NCBI RefSeq assembly: GCF_900176475.1 | Contig: NZ_FWXX01000007.1 | Location: 164,674-228,673 of the forward strand | DNA length: 64,000 bases | Direction: 5' to 3' | Origin: Tropicibacter naphthalenivorans | Lineage (GTDB): Bacteria > Pseudomonadota > Alphaproteobacteria > Rhodobacterales > Rhodobacteraceae | Part shown: one piece after another, positions 1 through 10,009 of the stretch | How positions within the stretch are numbered: position 1 is the stretch's first letter | Layout: the number at the start of each line of letters is the position of its first letter | Translations under genes and position numbers: made by a program | The notes under the pieces: model-generated | Databases searched by the model: none | Told to the model about the DNA's origin: nothing | Seen by the model: only the letters and a program-made list of their open reading frames with translations

Positions 1-334
1 GCGCGTAGCGGTTCAGGTCGGTGCCCGTCGCGGACGCCAGCTGCACCATGTCGGCGTCAACCAGTTCCTGGTTGATCCCGGCGTTGGCTTCGGTGACGCG
101 GGCGATATCCTCGGCCACCTCACCGCGGGTCGAAAAGCCCAGCAGCCCCGGCGTTGCGGCCTTGATGCCCGGCCATGCGGGGTAGGCGATGGTGTAGCCA
201 ATTCCCCAGATGATGCAGGCATAGAAGGTGTACAACCACCAACGCGGCATCGGCTTGTCATACTCGCGAATACCGTCCCACTCGTGGCCGGTCGTCGGGT
301 AGTCGTGCTCGTCGTGCTTTTTGTTGTCGCTCAT
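1..334 (-). CDS. ccoP: cbb3-type cytochrome c oxidase subunit III CcoP (N-terminal part, runs off the window)
   Basis: CcoP is the membrane-anchored dihaem cytochrome c subunit that feeds electrons into the cbb3 oxidase. Only the first 111 codons are inside the window. They show a polar N-terminus beginning MSDNKKHDEHDY, a single membrane segment (WWLYTFYACIIWGIGYTIAY, residues about 33-52) and the start of the periplasmic region. The haem motifs would lie outside the window. The ATG at 334 follows the ccoQ stop by 12 bases and has a good ribosome-binding site (GGAGGT on the minus strand). It is the last gene of a ccoNOQP operon read leftwards. Confidence 0.93.
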   Translation of the reverse strand, partial: MSDNKKHDEHDYPTTGHEWDGIREYDKPMPRWWLYTFYACIIWGIGYTIAYPAWPGIKAATPGLLGFSTRGEVAEDIARVTEANAGINQELVDADMVQLASATGTDLNRYA

Positions 335-346
335 ATCCCGACCTCC

Positions 347-514
347 TTATTCGGCGGGTTTGTCATCGTGACGGAACGGGATGTTGGCCACATCTTCGTG
401 GAGGCTGCGCGATCCGGGCCGAAAGGCCCAGAACACGATCCCCATGAAGAAGGCGAACATCGCCAGAAGCGCCCAGCTGTCTGCAAGTTGCCGAAGGAAC
501 GAATAGGTTTCCAT
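347..514 (-). CDS. ccoQ: cbb3-type cytochrome oxidase small subunit CcoQ
   Basis: This is a 55-residue single-span membrane protein starting METYSFLRQLADSWALLA. The hydrophobic segment at about residues 14-30 is followed by FRPGSRSLHEDVAN and a charged tail ending DDKPAE. This is the usual size and shape of CcoQ, which stabilises the cbb3 complex and takes no part in catalysis. It sits between ccoO and ccoP in the standard order and has an AGGAGAG ribosome-binding site just before the ATG at 514. The identification rests on position, length and the FRPG motif that follows the helix. Confidence 0.92.
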   Translation of the reverse strand: METYSFLRQLADSWALLAMFAFFMGIVFWAFRPGSRSLHEDVANIPFRHDDKPAE

Positions 515-526
515 GCGTCCTCTCCT

Positions 527-1258
527 TTAGCGGCTTGCGTCAGGCGTGAAGGTCGAGAAATCGACCAGCGTGCCCAGCATTTGCAGGTAAGCGATCAGCG
601 CGTCAGCCTCGGAGATCCCCGGCTGGCCGTCAAAGTTACGCACGTTCACGCTTTCTTCGCCGTAGCGTTCCAGCAGACCGTCATAGTCGGCATCCGGGTC
701 ACCCTGCGCGAGGAAGTCGGCCTGACCGTTCTCGATCATCTCGTCGGTGTAAGGCACGCCGACCAGGCGGTGCGTCTTCATCAGGTCAGAGATGTACTCG
801 CCTTCGATCAGCTTGGCTTCGAGAAAGCCGTACTTGGGCATGACCGATTCCGGCACAACCGACTGCGGGTCGCGCAGGTGATCGATGTGCCATTCGTCCG
901 AGTAGCGGCCGCCCACACGGGCGAGATCCGGGCCAGTGCGCTTGGAGCCCCACTGGAACGGGTGGTCGTACTGCGATTCCGCTGCAAGGCTGTAGTGGCC
1001 GTAGCGTTCGACTTCGTCACGCATCGGGCGGATCATCTGCGAGTGGCAGACATAGCAGCCCTCGCGGATGTAGACGTCCCGGCCCGCCAGTTCCAGCGGG
1101 GTGTAGGGGCGCATACCTTCCACGTCCTCGATGGTGTTTTCGAGGTAAAAGAGCGGCACGATCTGCACCAGACCCCCGATCGTCACCACCAGGAAGGCAA
1201 AGATTGCCAGCAGCGAGACGTTCCGTTCGAGGATCGCGTGTTTGTTGAGAATACCCAT
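527..1258 (-). CDS. ccoO: cbb3-type cytochrome c oxidase subunit II CcoO
   Basis: CcoO is the monohaem cytochrome c subunit of the high-affinity cbb3 terminal oxidase. The 243-residue product has one N-terminal membrane helix (about residues 14-35) and a periplasmic domain. The haem-attachment motif CYVCH is at residues 68-72, and the typical [18 protein letters not shown] stretch follows directly. The length is normal for the family. It lies 12 bases downstream of ccoN and is followed by ccoQ, so all four genes probably share one transcript driven from the FNR-box region upstream of ccoN. Confidence 0.97.
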   Translation of the reverse strand: MGILNKHAILERNVSLLAIFAFLVVTIGGLVQIVPLFYLENTIEDVEGMRPYTPLELAGRDVYIREGCYVCHSQMIRPMRDEVERYGHYSLAAESQYDHPFQWGSKRTGPDLARVGGRYSDEWHIDHLRDPQSVVPESVMPKYGFLEAKLIEGEYISDLMKTHRLVGVPYTDEMIENGQADFLAQGDPDADYDGLLERYGEESVNVRNFDGQPGISEADALIAYLQMLGTLVDFSTFTPDASR

Positions 1259-1270
1259 TATACCAGCTCC

Positions 1271-2881
1271 TTATTCTGCCGGCGTGGCATGGGCCGCAGC
1301 GGCGGAGGCTTCGACAGCCGGAGCGCGCTTAACGGTCATCCACAGGTTGTAGCACATGATCACGCCACCTGCGACGTACAGCACACCGCCCAGAGCACGC
1401 ACAACGTACATCGGGAATTTGGCGGCCACGGTGTCGGCAAAGGTGTTCACGAGGAAGCCGTTGGCATCCACTTCGCGCCACATCAGGCCTTCCATGATGC
1501 CGGTCACCCACATGGAGGCGGCGTAGAAGACGATGCCGATGGTCGCCAGCCAGAAGTGCCAGGACACCATGGACAGGCTATACAGACGCTCGCGGTTCCA
1601 CAGTTTCGGCACCAGGTAGTACAACGCACCAAAGGTGATCATGCCGTTCCAACCCAGCGCACCAGAGTGCACGTGACCAATGGTCCAGTCGGTGTAGTGG
1701 CTCAGCGAGTTCACAGCGCGGATGGACATCATCGGGCCTTCGAAGGTCGACATGCCGTAGAAGCCAACCGAGATCACCATCATACGGATGACGGGGTCGG
1801 TGCGCAGCTTGTCCCATGCGCCGGACAGGGTCATCAGGCCGTTGATCATGCCACCCCAGGACGGCATCCACAGCACGATCGAGAACACCATGCCAAGGGT
1901 CGAGGCCCAGTCAGGCAGCGCGGTGTAGTGCAGGTGGTGGGGGCCCGCCCAGATATAGATGAAGATCAGCGCCCAGAAGTGGATGATCGACAGCTTGTAC
2001 GAGAACACCGGACGTTCGGCCTGCTTGGGGATGAAGTAGTACATCATCCCGAGGAAGCCCGCGGTCAGGAAGAAGCCCACAGCATTGTGGCCGTACCACC
2101 ACTGGGTCATTGCGTCTTGCACGCCGCTGAACACCTGCACCGACTTGGAGCCAAAGATCGACACCGGGATGGACAGGTTGTTGAACACGTGCAGCATGGC
2201 CACGGTGATGATGAACGACAGGTAGAACCAGTTCGCCACGTAGATGTGCGGCTCTTTGCGCTTGACCAGCGTGCCGACGAAGACCGCCAGATAGACCAGC
2301 CAAACGATGGTCAGCCACAGGTCAACGTACCACTCGGGCTCTGCGTATTCCTTGGACTGGGTGCCGCCCAACAGGTAGCCCGTCGCGGCCAGCACGATGA
2401 ACAGGTTGTAGCCCCAGAACACGAACCACGCCATGTTGCCGCCCCAAAGGCGCGCAGCAGAGGTCCGCTGTACAACGTAAAAAGACGTTGCGATCAGCGC
2501 GTTACCACCAAATGCAAAAATCACCGCACTGGTGTGCAGCGGGCGCAGGCGGCCAAAGTTCGCGTAACCTTCGGCCCACTCAAAGTTGAGCACCGGAAAG
2601 GCCAGCTGGGTGGCGATGAACGTCCCGGCGATAAAACCGATCACGCCCCAAAAGGCGGTGGCAATCACGCCGGCGCGTACCACGCCATCCATATATTCGT
2701 TTTGCGGAGCCGGCGTGACCGGCTCATCGGTGCGGCGCAAGACCCACAAGAACATCCCCGCCGATACCAGCAGGATGATGATCATATGGACCATGTAAGC
2801 CACATCACGTGCGTAATTGGCTGCGATCATTGCGAAAATCGCGATCACGCCAAGCACGATGAGCTTGAGATAGTTCAACAT
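1271..2881 (-). CDS. ccoN: cbb3-type cytochrome c oxidase catalytic subunit I CcoN
   Basis: CcoN is the haem-copper catalytic subunit that reduces oxygen at low concentration. The 536-residue protein is strongly hydrophobic with about twelve or more membrane helices. Expected ligand positions are visible: a helix with [15 protein letters not shown] (low-spin haem histidine), WYGHNAVGF and [13 protein letters not shown] (CuB histidines) and [14 protein letters not shown] (haem b3 and low-spin haem). It is the first gene of ccoNOQP. Its ATG is 90 bases or more downstream of two FNR-type operators, which fits induction when oxygen falls. Confidence 0.98.
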   Translation of the reverse strand: MLNYLKLIVLGVIAIFAMIAANYARDVAYMVHMIIILLVSAGMFLWVLRRTDEPVTPAPQNEYMDGVVRAGVIATAFWGVIGFIAGTFIATQLAFPVLNFEWAEGYANFGRLRPLHTSAVIFAFGGNALIATSFYVVQRTSAARLWGGNMAWFVFWGYNLFIVLAATGYLLGGTQSKEYAEPEWYVDLWLTIVWLVYLAVFVGTLVKRKEPHIYVANWFYLSFIITVAMLHVFNNLSIPVSIFGSKSVQVFSGVQDAMTQWWYGHNAVGFFLTAGFLGMMYYFIPKQAERPVFSYKLSIIHFWALIFIYIWAGPHHLHYTALPDWASTLGMVFSIVLWMPSWGGMINGLMTLSGAWDKLRTDPVIRMMVISVGFYGMSTFEGPMMSIRAVNSLSHYTDWTIGHVHSGALGWNGMITFGALYYLVPKLWNRERLYSLSMVSWHFWLATIGIVFYAASMWVTGIMEGLMWREVDANGFLVNTFADTVAAKFPMYVVRALGGVLYVAGGVIMCYNLWMTVKRAPAVEASAAAAHATPAE

Positions 2882-2971
2882 GTTTCGTCCCTTCGTCTGA
2901 CGCGCACGATTCGTCCCGCCGTGCGCGCGGTTTGACTAGGACGTATTTGCGCGTTCAAGCTTAAGGCGACA

Positions 2972-2985
2972 TTGATCTGCATCAA
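2972..2985. promoter_or_regulatory. FNR/FnrL box 1 between ccoN and uspA
   Basis: The sequence TTGATctgcATCAA is a perfect copy of the FNR consensus TTGAT-N4-ATCAA. It lies between the divergent ccoN and uspA genes, about 90 bases from the ccoN start. In related Rhodobacterales FnrL activates ccoNOQP from such sites. The fnrL gene is 1.8 kb away in this window. Confidence 0.9.
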
Positions 2986-3003
2986 TGGATGCGGCTCTCG
3001 TTA

Positions 3004-3017
3004 TTGACCCGCGTCAA
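3004..3017. promoter_or_regulatory. FNR/FnrL box 2 between ccoN and uspA
   Basis: The sequence TTGACccgcGTCAA is a symmetric variant of the FNR consensus, 18 bases from box 1 (start to start 32 bases, about three helical turns). It is 56 bases upstream of the uspA start and is better placed to serve uspA, while box 1 is nearer ccoN. The assignment of each box to a gene is inference from spacing. Confidence 0.8.
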
Positions 3018-3073
3018 AGTGCGCCGCTTTTTCATCCGCTAGCGTGAGGGGGATAGCGGTTCAGGAGGATAGG

Positions 3074-3913
3074 ATGGCCTTCAATACAATACTTACGGTG
3101 TGCACGGATGCGGATTTGCTGAACGTCACGCTGGATCACGCAGCCGAGCTGGCGACGGCCCAGGATGCGCATTTGGACGTGATGTGCCTTGGCGTGGATC
3201 GCACGCAGACCGGGTACTATTACGCCGGGGCCAATGCGATGGTCCTGCAAGAGGCCTTGACCCGCGCGCAGGCCGAAGCCGAAGAGCTGGAAAAGCTGGC
3301 GCGCGCGCGTTTGAACAATGTCGAATGCCGCTGGGGCTTGGAAAGCGGTGTGGCGCAACTGGCCGACATTGGCCGCCACGTTGCGGCGCGGGCGCGGTTC
3401 ACCGATCTGGTGGTCTTGCCCAAACCTTATGGCGATGACCACGGGATCGAGCTGGAACCGGTGCTCGAAGGGGCGCTGTTCCAAGGCCAAGTGCCCGTTC
3501 TGGTGGTGCCAGATGATGTGACGCCCCCGGCCAACCCCAAGCGGATCGTGATTGGCTGGAATGAAAGCTCCGAGGCGCTGCGCGCTGTGCGTGCGGCCCT
3601 GCCGGCGTTGCAGCAGGCGGACGCGGTGCATGTGGTGGTGATCGACCCGCCGAAACATGGCCCGAACCGCTCGGATCCGGGCGGCGCGCTGTCGCAGTTC
3701 CTCGCCCGTCATGGTGTCAAAGCCGAGATCGACGTGCTGTCGAAAACCATGCCGCGCGTGTCCGACGTGATGCAGCGCCATGTGGCGGATGTGGACGCCG
3801 ACATGATCGTGATGGGCGCTTATGGGCACTCGCGCTTCCGCGAAGCGATCCTTGGCGGGGCCACCCGCAACATGCTGGAGCACGCCAAGGTCGCTGTGTT
3901 TATGGCGCACTGA
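3074..3913 (+). CDS. Universal stress protein with two UspA domains
   Basis: This 279-residue protein consists of two tandem UspA folds. The first (about residues 1-150) begins FNTILTVCTD and ends PVPVLVVPDD. The second (about 155-279) begins KRIVIGWNESSEA and carries the nucleotide-loop signature GAYGHSRFREAILGGATRNML, so only the C-terminal domain has a clear ATP-binding motif. The ATG at 3074 is chosen because AGGAGG lies six to ten bases ahead. An in-frame start 30 bases earlier lacks one. It is divergent from ccoNOQP and shares the FNR-box region, so a role under low oxygen is likely. Confidence 0.93.
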   Translation: MAFNTILTVCTDADLLNVTLDHAAELATAQDAHLDVMCLGVDRTQTGYYYAGANAMVLQEALTRAQAEAEELEKLARARLNNVECRWGLESGVAQLADIGRHVAARARFTDLVVLPKPYGDDHGIELEPVLEGALFQGQVPVLVVPDDVTPPANPKRIVIGWNESSEALRAVRAALPALQQADAVHVVVIDPPKHGPNRSDPGGALSQFLARHGVKAEIDVLSKTMPRVSDVMQRHVADVDADMIVMGAYGHSRFREAILGGATRNMLEHAKVAVFMAH

Positions 3914-3954
3914 AGCCTGCTGCGCCGAGTGGTGAAAGGTGGCGAAAACGAAGA

Positions 3955-3981
3955 GGGCGGCCCGTTTGGACCGCCCTTTTT
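3955..3981 (+). terminator. Rho-independent terminator after uspA
   Basis: GGGCGG and CCGCCC pair across a nine- or ten-base loop and are followed by TTTTT. It lies between the convergent uspA and fnrL genes. Confidence 0.85.
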
Positions 3982-4000
3982 CACGCGTTCTGCGCGTGGA

Positions 4001-4747
4001 TCAAACCAGCATCCCGCCGTCGGAATCGTCCCCGGCCTCTTCCATCAGGCGGTCCATGTCAGGGACCGTCACGTGGCGCTTACCTTCGAGGTGAATCACC
4101 CCGTCTTTCTTCAGGGCCGACATCTGTCGGCTGACGGTTTCCAGCGTCAGGCCAAGGTAATCGGCCATCGCTTCGCGCGTCAGCGGCAAGTCAAAAGTCC
4201 GAGGCCCATCAGCACCTTGCATGTTCAGCGTCGCATCCCGGCGCGCGATGATCGACAGCAGAGAGGCAATCTTTTCCCGCGCGGTTTTGCGCCCCAGAAC
4301 CAGCATCCACTCGCGCGCGGCGTCCAGCTCATCCAAGGTCATTTCCAAGAGCCGCTGGGCAATGTGCGGCGTGTGCGCAATCATCTCTTCAAAGGGGTTG
4401 CGGCGGAAACAGCACATCACCAGATCGGTCGTGGCCACCACGTCATAGGCGGCGGTGGCGCGCCCCGGACGGCCCACGAAATCGGACGGCAAAAGCAGGC
4501 CCACCATCTGCGTGCGCCCGTCTTCCATGGTCTGTGTCAGCGTCGCGATGCCCGAAACCACAGAGCCGACAAAATCCATGCGATCGCCGGACCAGATCAC
4601 CGTCTGACCGGCTTCGAACTTGCGGTAGTATTTGATCTCTTCGAGGCGCTCCAGCTCATCTGTCTCACAGCGCGCACAGACGGCACGGTGCCGAATGGGA
4701 CACTCTTCGCAATCGTTGTGCACCGCCAGGCTTCTTTCATTCAGCAT
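4001..4747 (-). CDS. fnrL: CRP/FNR-family oxygen-sensing regulator FnrL
   Basis: This 248-residue protein is a global anaerobic transcription factor that binds TTGAT-N4-ATCAA sites as a dimer when its 4Fe-4S cluster is intact. The N-terminus carries cysteines at positions 13, 16, 24 and 27, and a further pair (VMCCF) lies near residue 112, which supplies cluster ligands. The cyclic-nucleotide-type beta roll covers about 30-140. The C-terminal helix-turn-helix includes LPLTREAMADYLGLTLETVSRQM, with the E-SR recognition residues of FNR proteins. It is flanked by genes with FNR boxes (ccoN/uspA and hemN), as in Rhodobacter and Paracoccus. Confidence 0.96.
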   Translation of the reverse strand: MLNERSLAVHNDCEECPIRHRAVCARCETDELERLEEIKYYRKFEAGQTVIWSGDRMDFVGSVVSGIATLTQTMEDGRTQMVGLLLPSDFVGRPGRATAAYDVVATTDLVMCCFRRNPFEEMIAHTPHIAQRLLEMTLDELDAAREWMLVLGRKTAREKIASLLSIIARRDATLNMQGADGPRTFDLPLTREAMADYLGLTLETVSRQMSALKKDGVIHLEGKRHVTVPDMDRLMEEAGDDSDGGMLV

Positions 4748-4764
4748 CGGTTTCCCGTCCCGTG

Positions 4765-4778
4765 TTGATCTGGGTCAA
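4765..4778. promoter_or_regulatory. FNR/FnrL box between fnrL and hemN
   Basis: TTGATctggGTCAA matches the FNR consensus at nine of ten fixed positions. It is in the 66-base gap between divergent fnrL and hemN, so it can control hemN, fnrL itself, or both. Confidence 0.85.
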
Positions 4779-4813
4779 AGTACATCTGTTCTACCCTTTT
4801 TAAGGGTACACCC

Positions 4814-6169
4814 ATGACAAATCGAACACAACTCGCACGGCTTGGCTTGTTTGACGCCAAAGTGCCGCGTTACACATCTTATCCGACGTCGCCGCATTTT
4901 GCCGGAAACGTCGGTCCTGACCGCTTTGCAGAGTGGATCAGCGCCGTTCCTCAAGATGGGAACGTATCGCTGTATTTGCATGTTCCATTTTGCCGCAGGC
5001 TGTGCTGGTTCTGTGCGTGCCGCACCCAAGGCACGGCGACTGCCTCGCCGGTCGAGGCCTATGTGGACACGCTTCTTGCAGAGTTGGCGATATTGAAAAG
5101 CCATTTGCCGCAGGGGGTTAAGCTCTCTCGCCTGCATTGGGGCGGGGGGACGCCGACGCTGTTGTCGCCGGACATGATGACCCGTCTGACCGATGCGATT
5201 CATGATGTGGCAGGCTTTGCGGACGGGGCGGAATTCTCGGTCGAGATTGACCCCAACGAGATCGACGAGGCGCGTCTGGATGCGCTGGCGGCGGGCGGGA
5301 TGAACCGGGCCTCGATCGGCGTTCAGGACTTTGACGAGCAAATTCAGGAAACCATCGGACGCCAGCAAGGGTTCGAGGTCACTCGCCGCGCAGTTGATAT
5401 GATTCGCGAGCGCGGCGTCGCCTCGCTGAATGCCGATATTTTATATGGTTTGCCGCATCAGACCAACGCACGGATCACTGAAACGGTGCAAAAGCTGCTC
5501 AGCTTTGGGCCGGATCGGGTTGCCTTGTACGGCTATGCGCATGTGCCCTGGATGGCCAAGCGCCAGCAGATGATCCCGTCGGACGCGCTGCCGACGCCCG
5601 AAGAGCGGCTCGACCTGTTCGAAACCGCGCGCAAGCTGTTCCTGTGGGACAATTACGACGAAATCGGCATCGACCACTTTGCGACCAAGTCCGATGGTCT
5701 CGCCGTCGCGGCGCGGGCAGGGCGGCTGCGGCGCAACTTCCAAGGCTACACCGATGACACCTCTGAGGTGCTGATCGGCGTGGGTGCCTCTTCGATTTCC
5801 AAGTTCCCGCAGGGCTACGCGCAGAACGCGCCGGGCACCTCGGCGCACACCCAAGCGATCCGCGAGGGGCGCTTTTCCACGGCGCGCGGGCATATGTTCC
5901 AAGGCGAAGACGTGCTGCGCGGTCGCCTGATCGAGGCCGTGATGTGCGATTTCCGCGTCAGCGCCGCCGAGATCACGCGCGATCACGACATCACGCGGGA
6001 CGGGCTGTTTACCATGTTCCGGCAGGTGAACGACCAATTCGAAGGCTTGCTTCAGATCACCGACGATGGGCTGTACATTCCCGAAGCGGTCCGCCCGCTG
6101 ACCCGGCTGATCGCGCGCAGCTTTGACGGCTACGAATTGTCCAAGGCTGGGCACAGCTCTGCCATCTAA
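4814..6169 (+). CDS. hemN: Oxygen-independent coproporphyrinogen III oxidase HemN
   Basis: HemN is a radical-SAM enzyme that decarboxylates coproporphyrinogen III to protoporphyrinogen IX without oxygen, giving haem for cytochromes at low oxygen tension. The 451-residue product begins with the family pattern PRYTSYPTSPHF. It has the cluster motif at C60, C64 and C67 plus C69 (CRRLCWFCAC), then GGGTPTLL and the HemN C-terminal domain. All four cysteines match those of characterised HemN. An FNR box lies 36 bases upstream. Length and start agree with the family. Confidence 0.97.
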   Translation: MTNRTQLARLGLFDAKVPRYTSYPTSPHFAGNVGPDRFAEWISAVPQDGNVSLYLHVPFCRRLCWFCACRTQGTATASPVEAYVDTLLAELAILKSHLPQGVKLSRLHWGGGTPTLLSPDMMTRLTDAIHDVAGFADGAEFSVEIDPNEIDEARLDALAAGGMNRASIGVQDFDEQIQETIGRQQGFEVTRRAVDMIRERGVASLNADILYGLPHQTNARITETVQKLLSFGPDRVALYGYAHVPWMAKRQQMIPSDALPTPEERLDLFETARKLFLWDNYDEIGIDHFATKSDGLAVAARAGRLRRNFQGYTDDTSEVLIGVGASSISKFPQGYAQNAPGTSAHTQAIREGRFSTARGHMFQGEDVLRGRLIEAVMCDFRVSAAEITRDHDITRDGLFTMFRQVNDQFEGLLQITDDGLYIPEAVRPLTRLIARSFDGYELSKAGHSSAI

Positions 6170-6175
6170 AAGGTG

Positions 6176-6197
6176 GCCCCCCCTCGGGCAGGGGGGC
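6176..6197. terminator. Hairpin between convergent hemN and yejF
   Basis: GCCCCCC pairs with GGGGGGC across an eight-base loop seven bases after the hemN stop, and overlaps the yejF stop. On the minus strand it is followed by CCACCTTTT, so it looks like a terminator for yejF. There is no T tract on the plus strand. Confidence 0.6.
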
Positions 6198-7786
6198 TAC
6201 GTCAGATCGAAAGCGGCGGACAAAAGGGTTTTGGTGTACTCGGTCTTGGGCGCGTCAAAGATTTCCTGTGCCGTCCCGGTCTCGACCACATCCCCTTGTT
6301 TCATAACCATAACTTTGTGGCTCATGGCGCGCACGACCTTGAGATCGTGGCTGATGAACAGGTAGGCCAGATCGTATTTCTTTTGCAGATTGCGCAGAAG
6401 TTCGACGATTTGCACCTGCACCGTCATATCCAACGCAGAGGTCGGTTCGTCCAAGACGACCAATCGCGGGCGCAGAACCATGGCCCGCGCGATGGCGATC
6501 CGCTGGCGTTGCCCGCCCGAAAATTCGTGGGGGTAGCGGTGCATGGACGCCGGGTCGAGCCCGACCTCGGTCATCACGTCGGTCACCACGTCCCGCTTGG
6601 GCCGGCCGTCGGGGGATCCGTGCACCTCCAGCCCTTCGGCAATGATTTGTTCACACGTCATGCGCGGTGACAGGCTTCCAAAGGGATCCTGAAACACGAT
6701 CTGCATCTCGGATCGCAGCCGCCGCAAATCCTTGGTCGACCATTTCCGCAGGTCCTGCCCGCGATAGTTGATCCCGCCGGTGGACTGGATCAGGCGCATG
6801 ATGGCAAGGGCAAGCGTGGTCTTGCCAGAGCCGGATTCCCCAACAATCCCAATGGTTTCCCCCGCACGAACAGAGATCGTCGCCTCGTTCACGGCCTTCA
6901 CATAGCCCACCGTGCGCTTGAGAAACCCGCGTTGGATCGGGAACCAGATGCGCAGGGCGTCGGTGCTGGCAATCTCGGGGGCGCTGTCGGGCACGGGATC
7001 CGGCGTGCCGGTGCTTTCAGCGGACAGCAGCATCTGCGTGTAAGGGTGTTGAGGATTGTCGAAAATCTCAGAAGTTGGCCCCTGCTCGACAATCTCGCCG
7101 TTCTTCATCACGCAGACCCGGTCCGCGATTTTCCGCACGATTCCAAGATCATGGGTGATGAACAACAGGCTCATCCCCTCAGCTTCCTTGAGATCAGCAA
7201 GCAAGTCGAGGATTTGCGCCTGAATGGTCACGTCCAAAGCGGTGGTCGGTTCATCCGCGATCAGCAATTCCGGCCCGTTTGCCAGCGCCATGGCGATCAT
7301 GACGCGCTGCCGCTGCCCGCCTGAAAGCTGGTGCGGATAGGCGCCCAGCCGGGACTCCGGGTCTCTGATCCCGACTTTGGTCAACAGCTCAATGATCCGC
7401 GCACGCACGGCGGGGCCGGTCAACCCTTGGTGCAGTTCAATCGACTCTGCCAGCTGTTTTTCCAGCGTATGCAACGGGTTAAGCGAGGTCATCGGCTCTT
7501 GAAAGATAAAGCTGATGTCGTTTCCGCGCACTTGCCGCAGGTGCCTGTCCGAGGCACCGATCATCTCTTGGCCTTCATACTTGACCGATCCGCCCACGGT
7601 CGCCGTCTCGCCCAGCAGGGACACAGTGGACAAGGCCGAGACGGACTTTCCCGAGCCAGACTCGCCGACCAAGGCCACTGTTTCGCCCTTGTTCACCTCG
7701 AAAGACACGCCTTTTACAGCAGGTACAGTTTGCCCGTCTTGGCGAAAGCTGACAGTCAGATTTTCGACCTGAAGCAAAGCGGTCAT
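6197..7786 (-). CDS. yejF: Peptide ABC transporter, double ATPase subunit YejF
   Basis: The 529-residue protein contains two complete ABC ATPase domains fused in one chain. Domain 1 has Walker A GESGSGKS at 41-48 and signature LSGGQ at 154-158. Domain 2 has Walker A GESGSGKT at 316-323 and signature FSGGQ at 422-426. This fused form is typical of YejF, the energy unit of the YejABEF importer for oligopeptides (in enterics also microcin C-like compounds). Its start overlaps the yejE stop by four bases (ATGA), which indicates translational coupling. The operon order is yejA-B-E-F. Confidence 0.92.
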   Translation of the reverse strand: MTALLQVENLTVSFRQDGQTVPAVKGVSFEVNKGETVALVGESGSGKSVSALSTVSLLGETATVGGSVKYEGQEMIGASDRHLRQVRGNDISFIFQEPMTSLNPLHTLEKQLAESIELHQGLTGPAVRARIIELLTKVGIRDPESRLGAYPHQLSGGQRQRVMIAMALANGPELLIADEPTTALDVTIQAQILDLLADLKEAEGMSLLFITHDLGIVRKIADRVCVMKNGEIVEQGPTSEIFDNPQHPYTQMLLSAESTGTPDPVPDSAPEIASTDALRIWFPIQRGFLKRTVGYVKAVNEATISVRAGETIGIVGESGSGKTTLALAIMRLIQSTGGINYRGQDLRKWSTKDLRRLRSEMQIVFQDPFGSLSPRMTCEQIIAEGLEVHGSPDGRPKRDVVTDVMTEVGLDPASMHRYPHEFSGGQRQRIAIARAMVLRPRLVVLDEPTSALDMTVQVQIVELLRNLQKKYDLAYLFISHDLKVVRAMSHKVMVMKQGDVVETGTAQEIFDAPKTEYTKTLLSAAFDLT

Positions 7787-8919
7787 GAGAAAGTCTTTCT
7801 GGGGTCAAAGGCATCCCGCACGCCTTCGAAAATGAAAACGAGCAGCGAAAGCATGATGGCGAACACGGTAAACGACGTAAATGCGAGCCACGGCGCTTGC
7901 AGGTTTTGTTTGGCCTGCAAGGTGAGTTCACCCAATGACGGTGCCGAAGAAGGCAGGCCGTAGCCGAGGTAATCAAGCGTCGCCAACCCGCCAATTGCGC
8001 CTGTGATGATAAACGGCAGGAACGTCAAAGTGGCAACCATTGCGTTGGGCAACATATGGCGAAACATGATTTTCCAGTTGGAGACACCTAGCGCTTTTGC
8101 AGCACGTACGTATTCCAGATTTCGGGCTCTTAGGAATTCGGCGCGCACCACACCGACCAAACCCATCCAGCCGAAGAGGACTGAGAATATCACCAACAGC
8201 CAAAAGCTTCGCCCAAAAATGGCGAACATGATGATGATGATATAAAGTCCCGGCGTCGCGCTCCAAATCTCGATGATGCGCTGGAATACAAGGTCAACCC
8301 AGCCGCCGAAAAAGCCTTGGATCGCGCCTGCAATGATCCCGATAATAGAACTGAGTGTCGTGACAATAAGAGTATAAAAGATCGACAGGCGGAAGCCATA
8401 AATAATGCGCGCAAGCACGTCGCGTTTGGTATCGTCGGTGCCCAGCCAATTCTGTTCATTCGGCGGAAGCGGCGCAGCGCCGGGGCGATCCACCGGCGTG
8501 CTATAGCTGTAGGGAATAGCGGGCCAAATCATCCAACCTTTTCGGAAATCACCTTCCAGTTGTTCTCCGGCTTCCGCCCGCTCGATCAAGCCCTCGGGGT
8601 CGTCAAAGCATTCTTCCAATCCTCCGGTCGTGATCAGGCATTTCACCTCGACATCGCGATACGGCGCTTCGGTTCGAAAGTCGCCGCCGAATTCGGTTTC
8701 CGGATAGAACTTGAAGATGGGCATGTAAAGCTCGCCGCGATAGCTCACGACGATCGGTTTCTCGTTGGCCAAAAACTCTGCAAACAGCGATAGACCAAAG
8801 AGAACCAGGAAAATCCATAGCGACCAAAAGGCGCGCCGATTTTTCTTAAAGTTATTCCAGCGTCTTTGGTTGAGCGGAGAAAGGCCTAAACGACGGTTTG
8901 GAGTTGTGGTGTCGGTCAT
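7783..8919 (-). CDS. yejE: Peptide ABC transporter permease YejE
   Basis: This 378-residue inner-membrane permease has an N-terminal OppC-type segment (NQRRWNNFKKNRRAFWSLWIF) followed by the long periplasmic insert typical of YejE. The C-terminal half is a binding-protein-dependent transport domain with the coupling-helix region EYVRAAKALGVSNWKIMFRH. That segment docks on the ATPase. It directly abuts the yejB stop, so the genes are clearly co-transcribed. Family length is close to this. Confidence 0.92.
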   Translation of the reverse strand: MTDTTTPNRRLGLSPLNQRRWNNFKKNRRAFWSLWIFLVLFGLSLFAEFLANEKPIVVSYRGELYMPIFKFYPETEFGGDFRTEAPYRDVEVKCLITTGGLEECFDDPEGLIERAEAGEQLEGDFRKGWMIWPAIPYSYSTPVDRPGAAPLPPNEQNWLGTDDTKRDVLARIIYGFRLSIFYTLIVTTLSSIIGIIAGAIQGFFGGWVDLVFQRIIEIWSATPGLYIIIIMFAIFGRSFWLLVIFSVLFGWMGLVGVVRAEFLRARNLEYVRAAKALGVSNWKIMFRHMLPNAMVATLTFLPFIITGAIGGLATLDYLGYGLPSSAPSLGELTLQAKQNLQAPWLAFTSFTVFAIMLSLLVFIFEGVRDAFDPRKTFS

Positions 8920-10008
8920 TCACCCCTCCCGTTTTTCAAAGTCGATACGTGGATCGACAAGAACATACATCAGGTCGGATATAATTCCCATCACAAGGCC
9001 AATCAGCCCGAACGCAAAGAGGGTGCCAAAAATAACTGGGTAGTCACGCTGGACCGCCGCTTCGAATCCCAAGCGCCCCAAACCATCGAGCGAGAAAATC
9101 GTCTCGATAATAATTGATCCGCCAAAGAATACACCGATGAAAACACCGGGCAGACCTGCGATAACAATCAGCATCGCGTTGCGGAAGATGTGCCCGTAAA
9201 GGACACGCCTTTCCGACAGGCCTTTCGCCCGCGCTGTCATAACGTACTGCTTTTTGATCTCGTCTAAAAAGCTGTTTTTTGTCAGTAGTGTAAGTGTCGC
9301 AAAGGCTGCGATCGTCGAAGCAAGAACAGGCAGAGTGATGTGCCAGAAATAGTCCGTGATCTTTCCGAATAAAGAAAAGTTTTCCCAGTTGTCTGAGGTT
9401 AAGCCTCGTAGCGGGAAAATTTGCCAATAGCTGCCACCGGCGAAAAGCACAAGCAGCAAAATAGCGAAAAGAAACCCTGGGATCGAGTATGCCGCAATGA
9501 TGACACCAGATGTCCAAGTATCAAAAGAGCTTCCATCACGTACGGCTTTTTTGATGCCAAGAGGAATGGAAACGAGATAAGCGATCAGTGTAGACCAGAG
9601 CCCCAAAGTGATTGAAACGGGCATCTTTTCCATTACCAAATCGACGACTGTAATTGATCGAAAATAACTCGTTCCAAAGTCGAACTGCATGTATTTCCAC
9701 ATCATATTCAGGAACCGCTCCAAAGGCGGTTTGTCAAACCCGAATTCCTTTTCGAGCTGCTCAATAAATTCCGGTGGAAGACCTCGGGCACCCGCGTATT
9801 CGGTATCGCCAGCCGAAGCCGTATCCATGTCGGGGCCGGAATTTCCGCCAGTGAAGCCGCCGGTAACGTCACCTTCGCCTTCCATATTTGCGATGATCTG
9901 TTCAATCGGTCCGCCGGGAACAAATTGCACCAACGCAAAGTTCACAATCATAATCCCCAAAAGGGTGGGGATTATGAGGAGCAGACGTCTTAGGATATAA
10001 GCGCCCAT
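8920..10008 (-). CDS. yejB: Peptide ABC transporter permease YejB
   Basis: This 362-residue permease begins [34 protein letters not shown], the OppB/DppB-type N-terminal helix. It has a polar insert rich in Gly, Asp and Glu at about residues 40-75, then the permease domain with [23 protein letters not shown] as the coupling-helix region. The ATG is one base after the yejA stop. Together with YejE it forms the membrane channel. Confidence 0.92.
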   Translation of the reverse strand: MGAYILRRLLLIIPTLLGIMIVNFALVQFVPGGPIEQIIANMEGEGDVTGGFTGGNSGPDMDTASAGDTEYAGARGLPPEFIEQLEKEFGFDKPPLERFLNMMWKYMQFDFGTSYFRSITVVDLVMEKMPVSITLGLWSTLIAYLVSIPLGIKKAVRDGSSFDTWTSGVIIAAYSIPGFLFAILLLVLFAGGSYWQIFPLRGLTSDNWENFSLFGKITDYFWHITLPVLASTIAAFATLTLLTKNSFLDEIKKQYVMTARAKGLSERRVLYGHIFRNAMLIVIAGLPGVFIGVFFGGSIIIETIFSLDGLGRLGFEAAVQRDYPVIFGTLFAFGLIGLVMGIISDLMYVLVDPRIDFEKREG

Positions 10009-10009
10009 G

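Noticed and set aside
284..2935. Very long open frame on the plus strand across ccoN and ccoO
   Set aside because: It is antisense to clearly recognised oxidase genes, is rich in His, Arg and Gln with no family pattern, and arises from GC-rich codon bias of the true strand.
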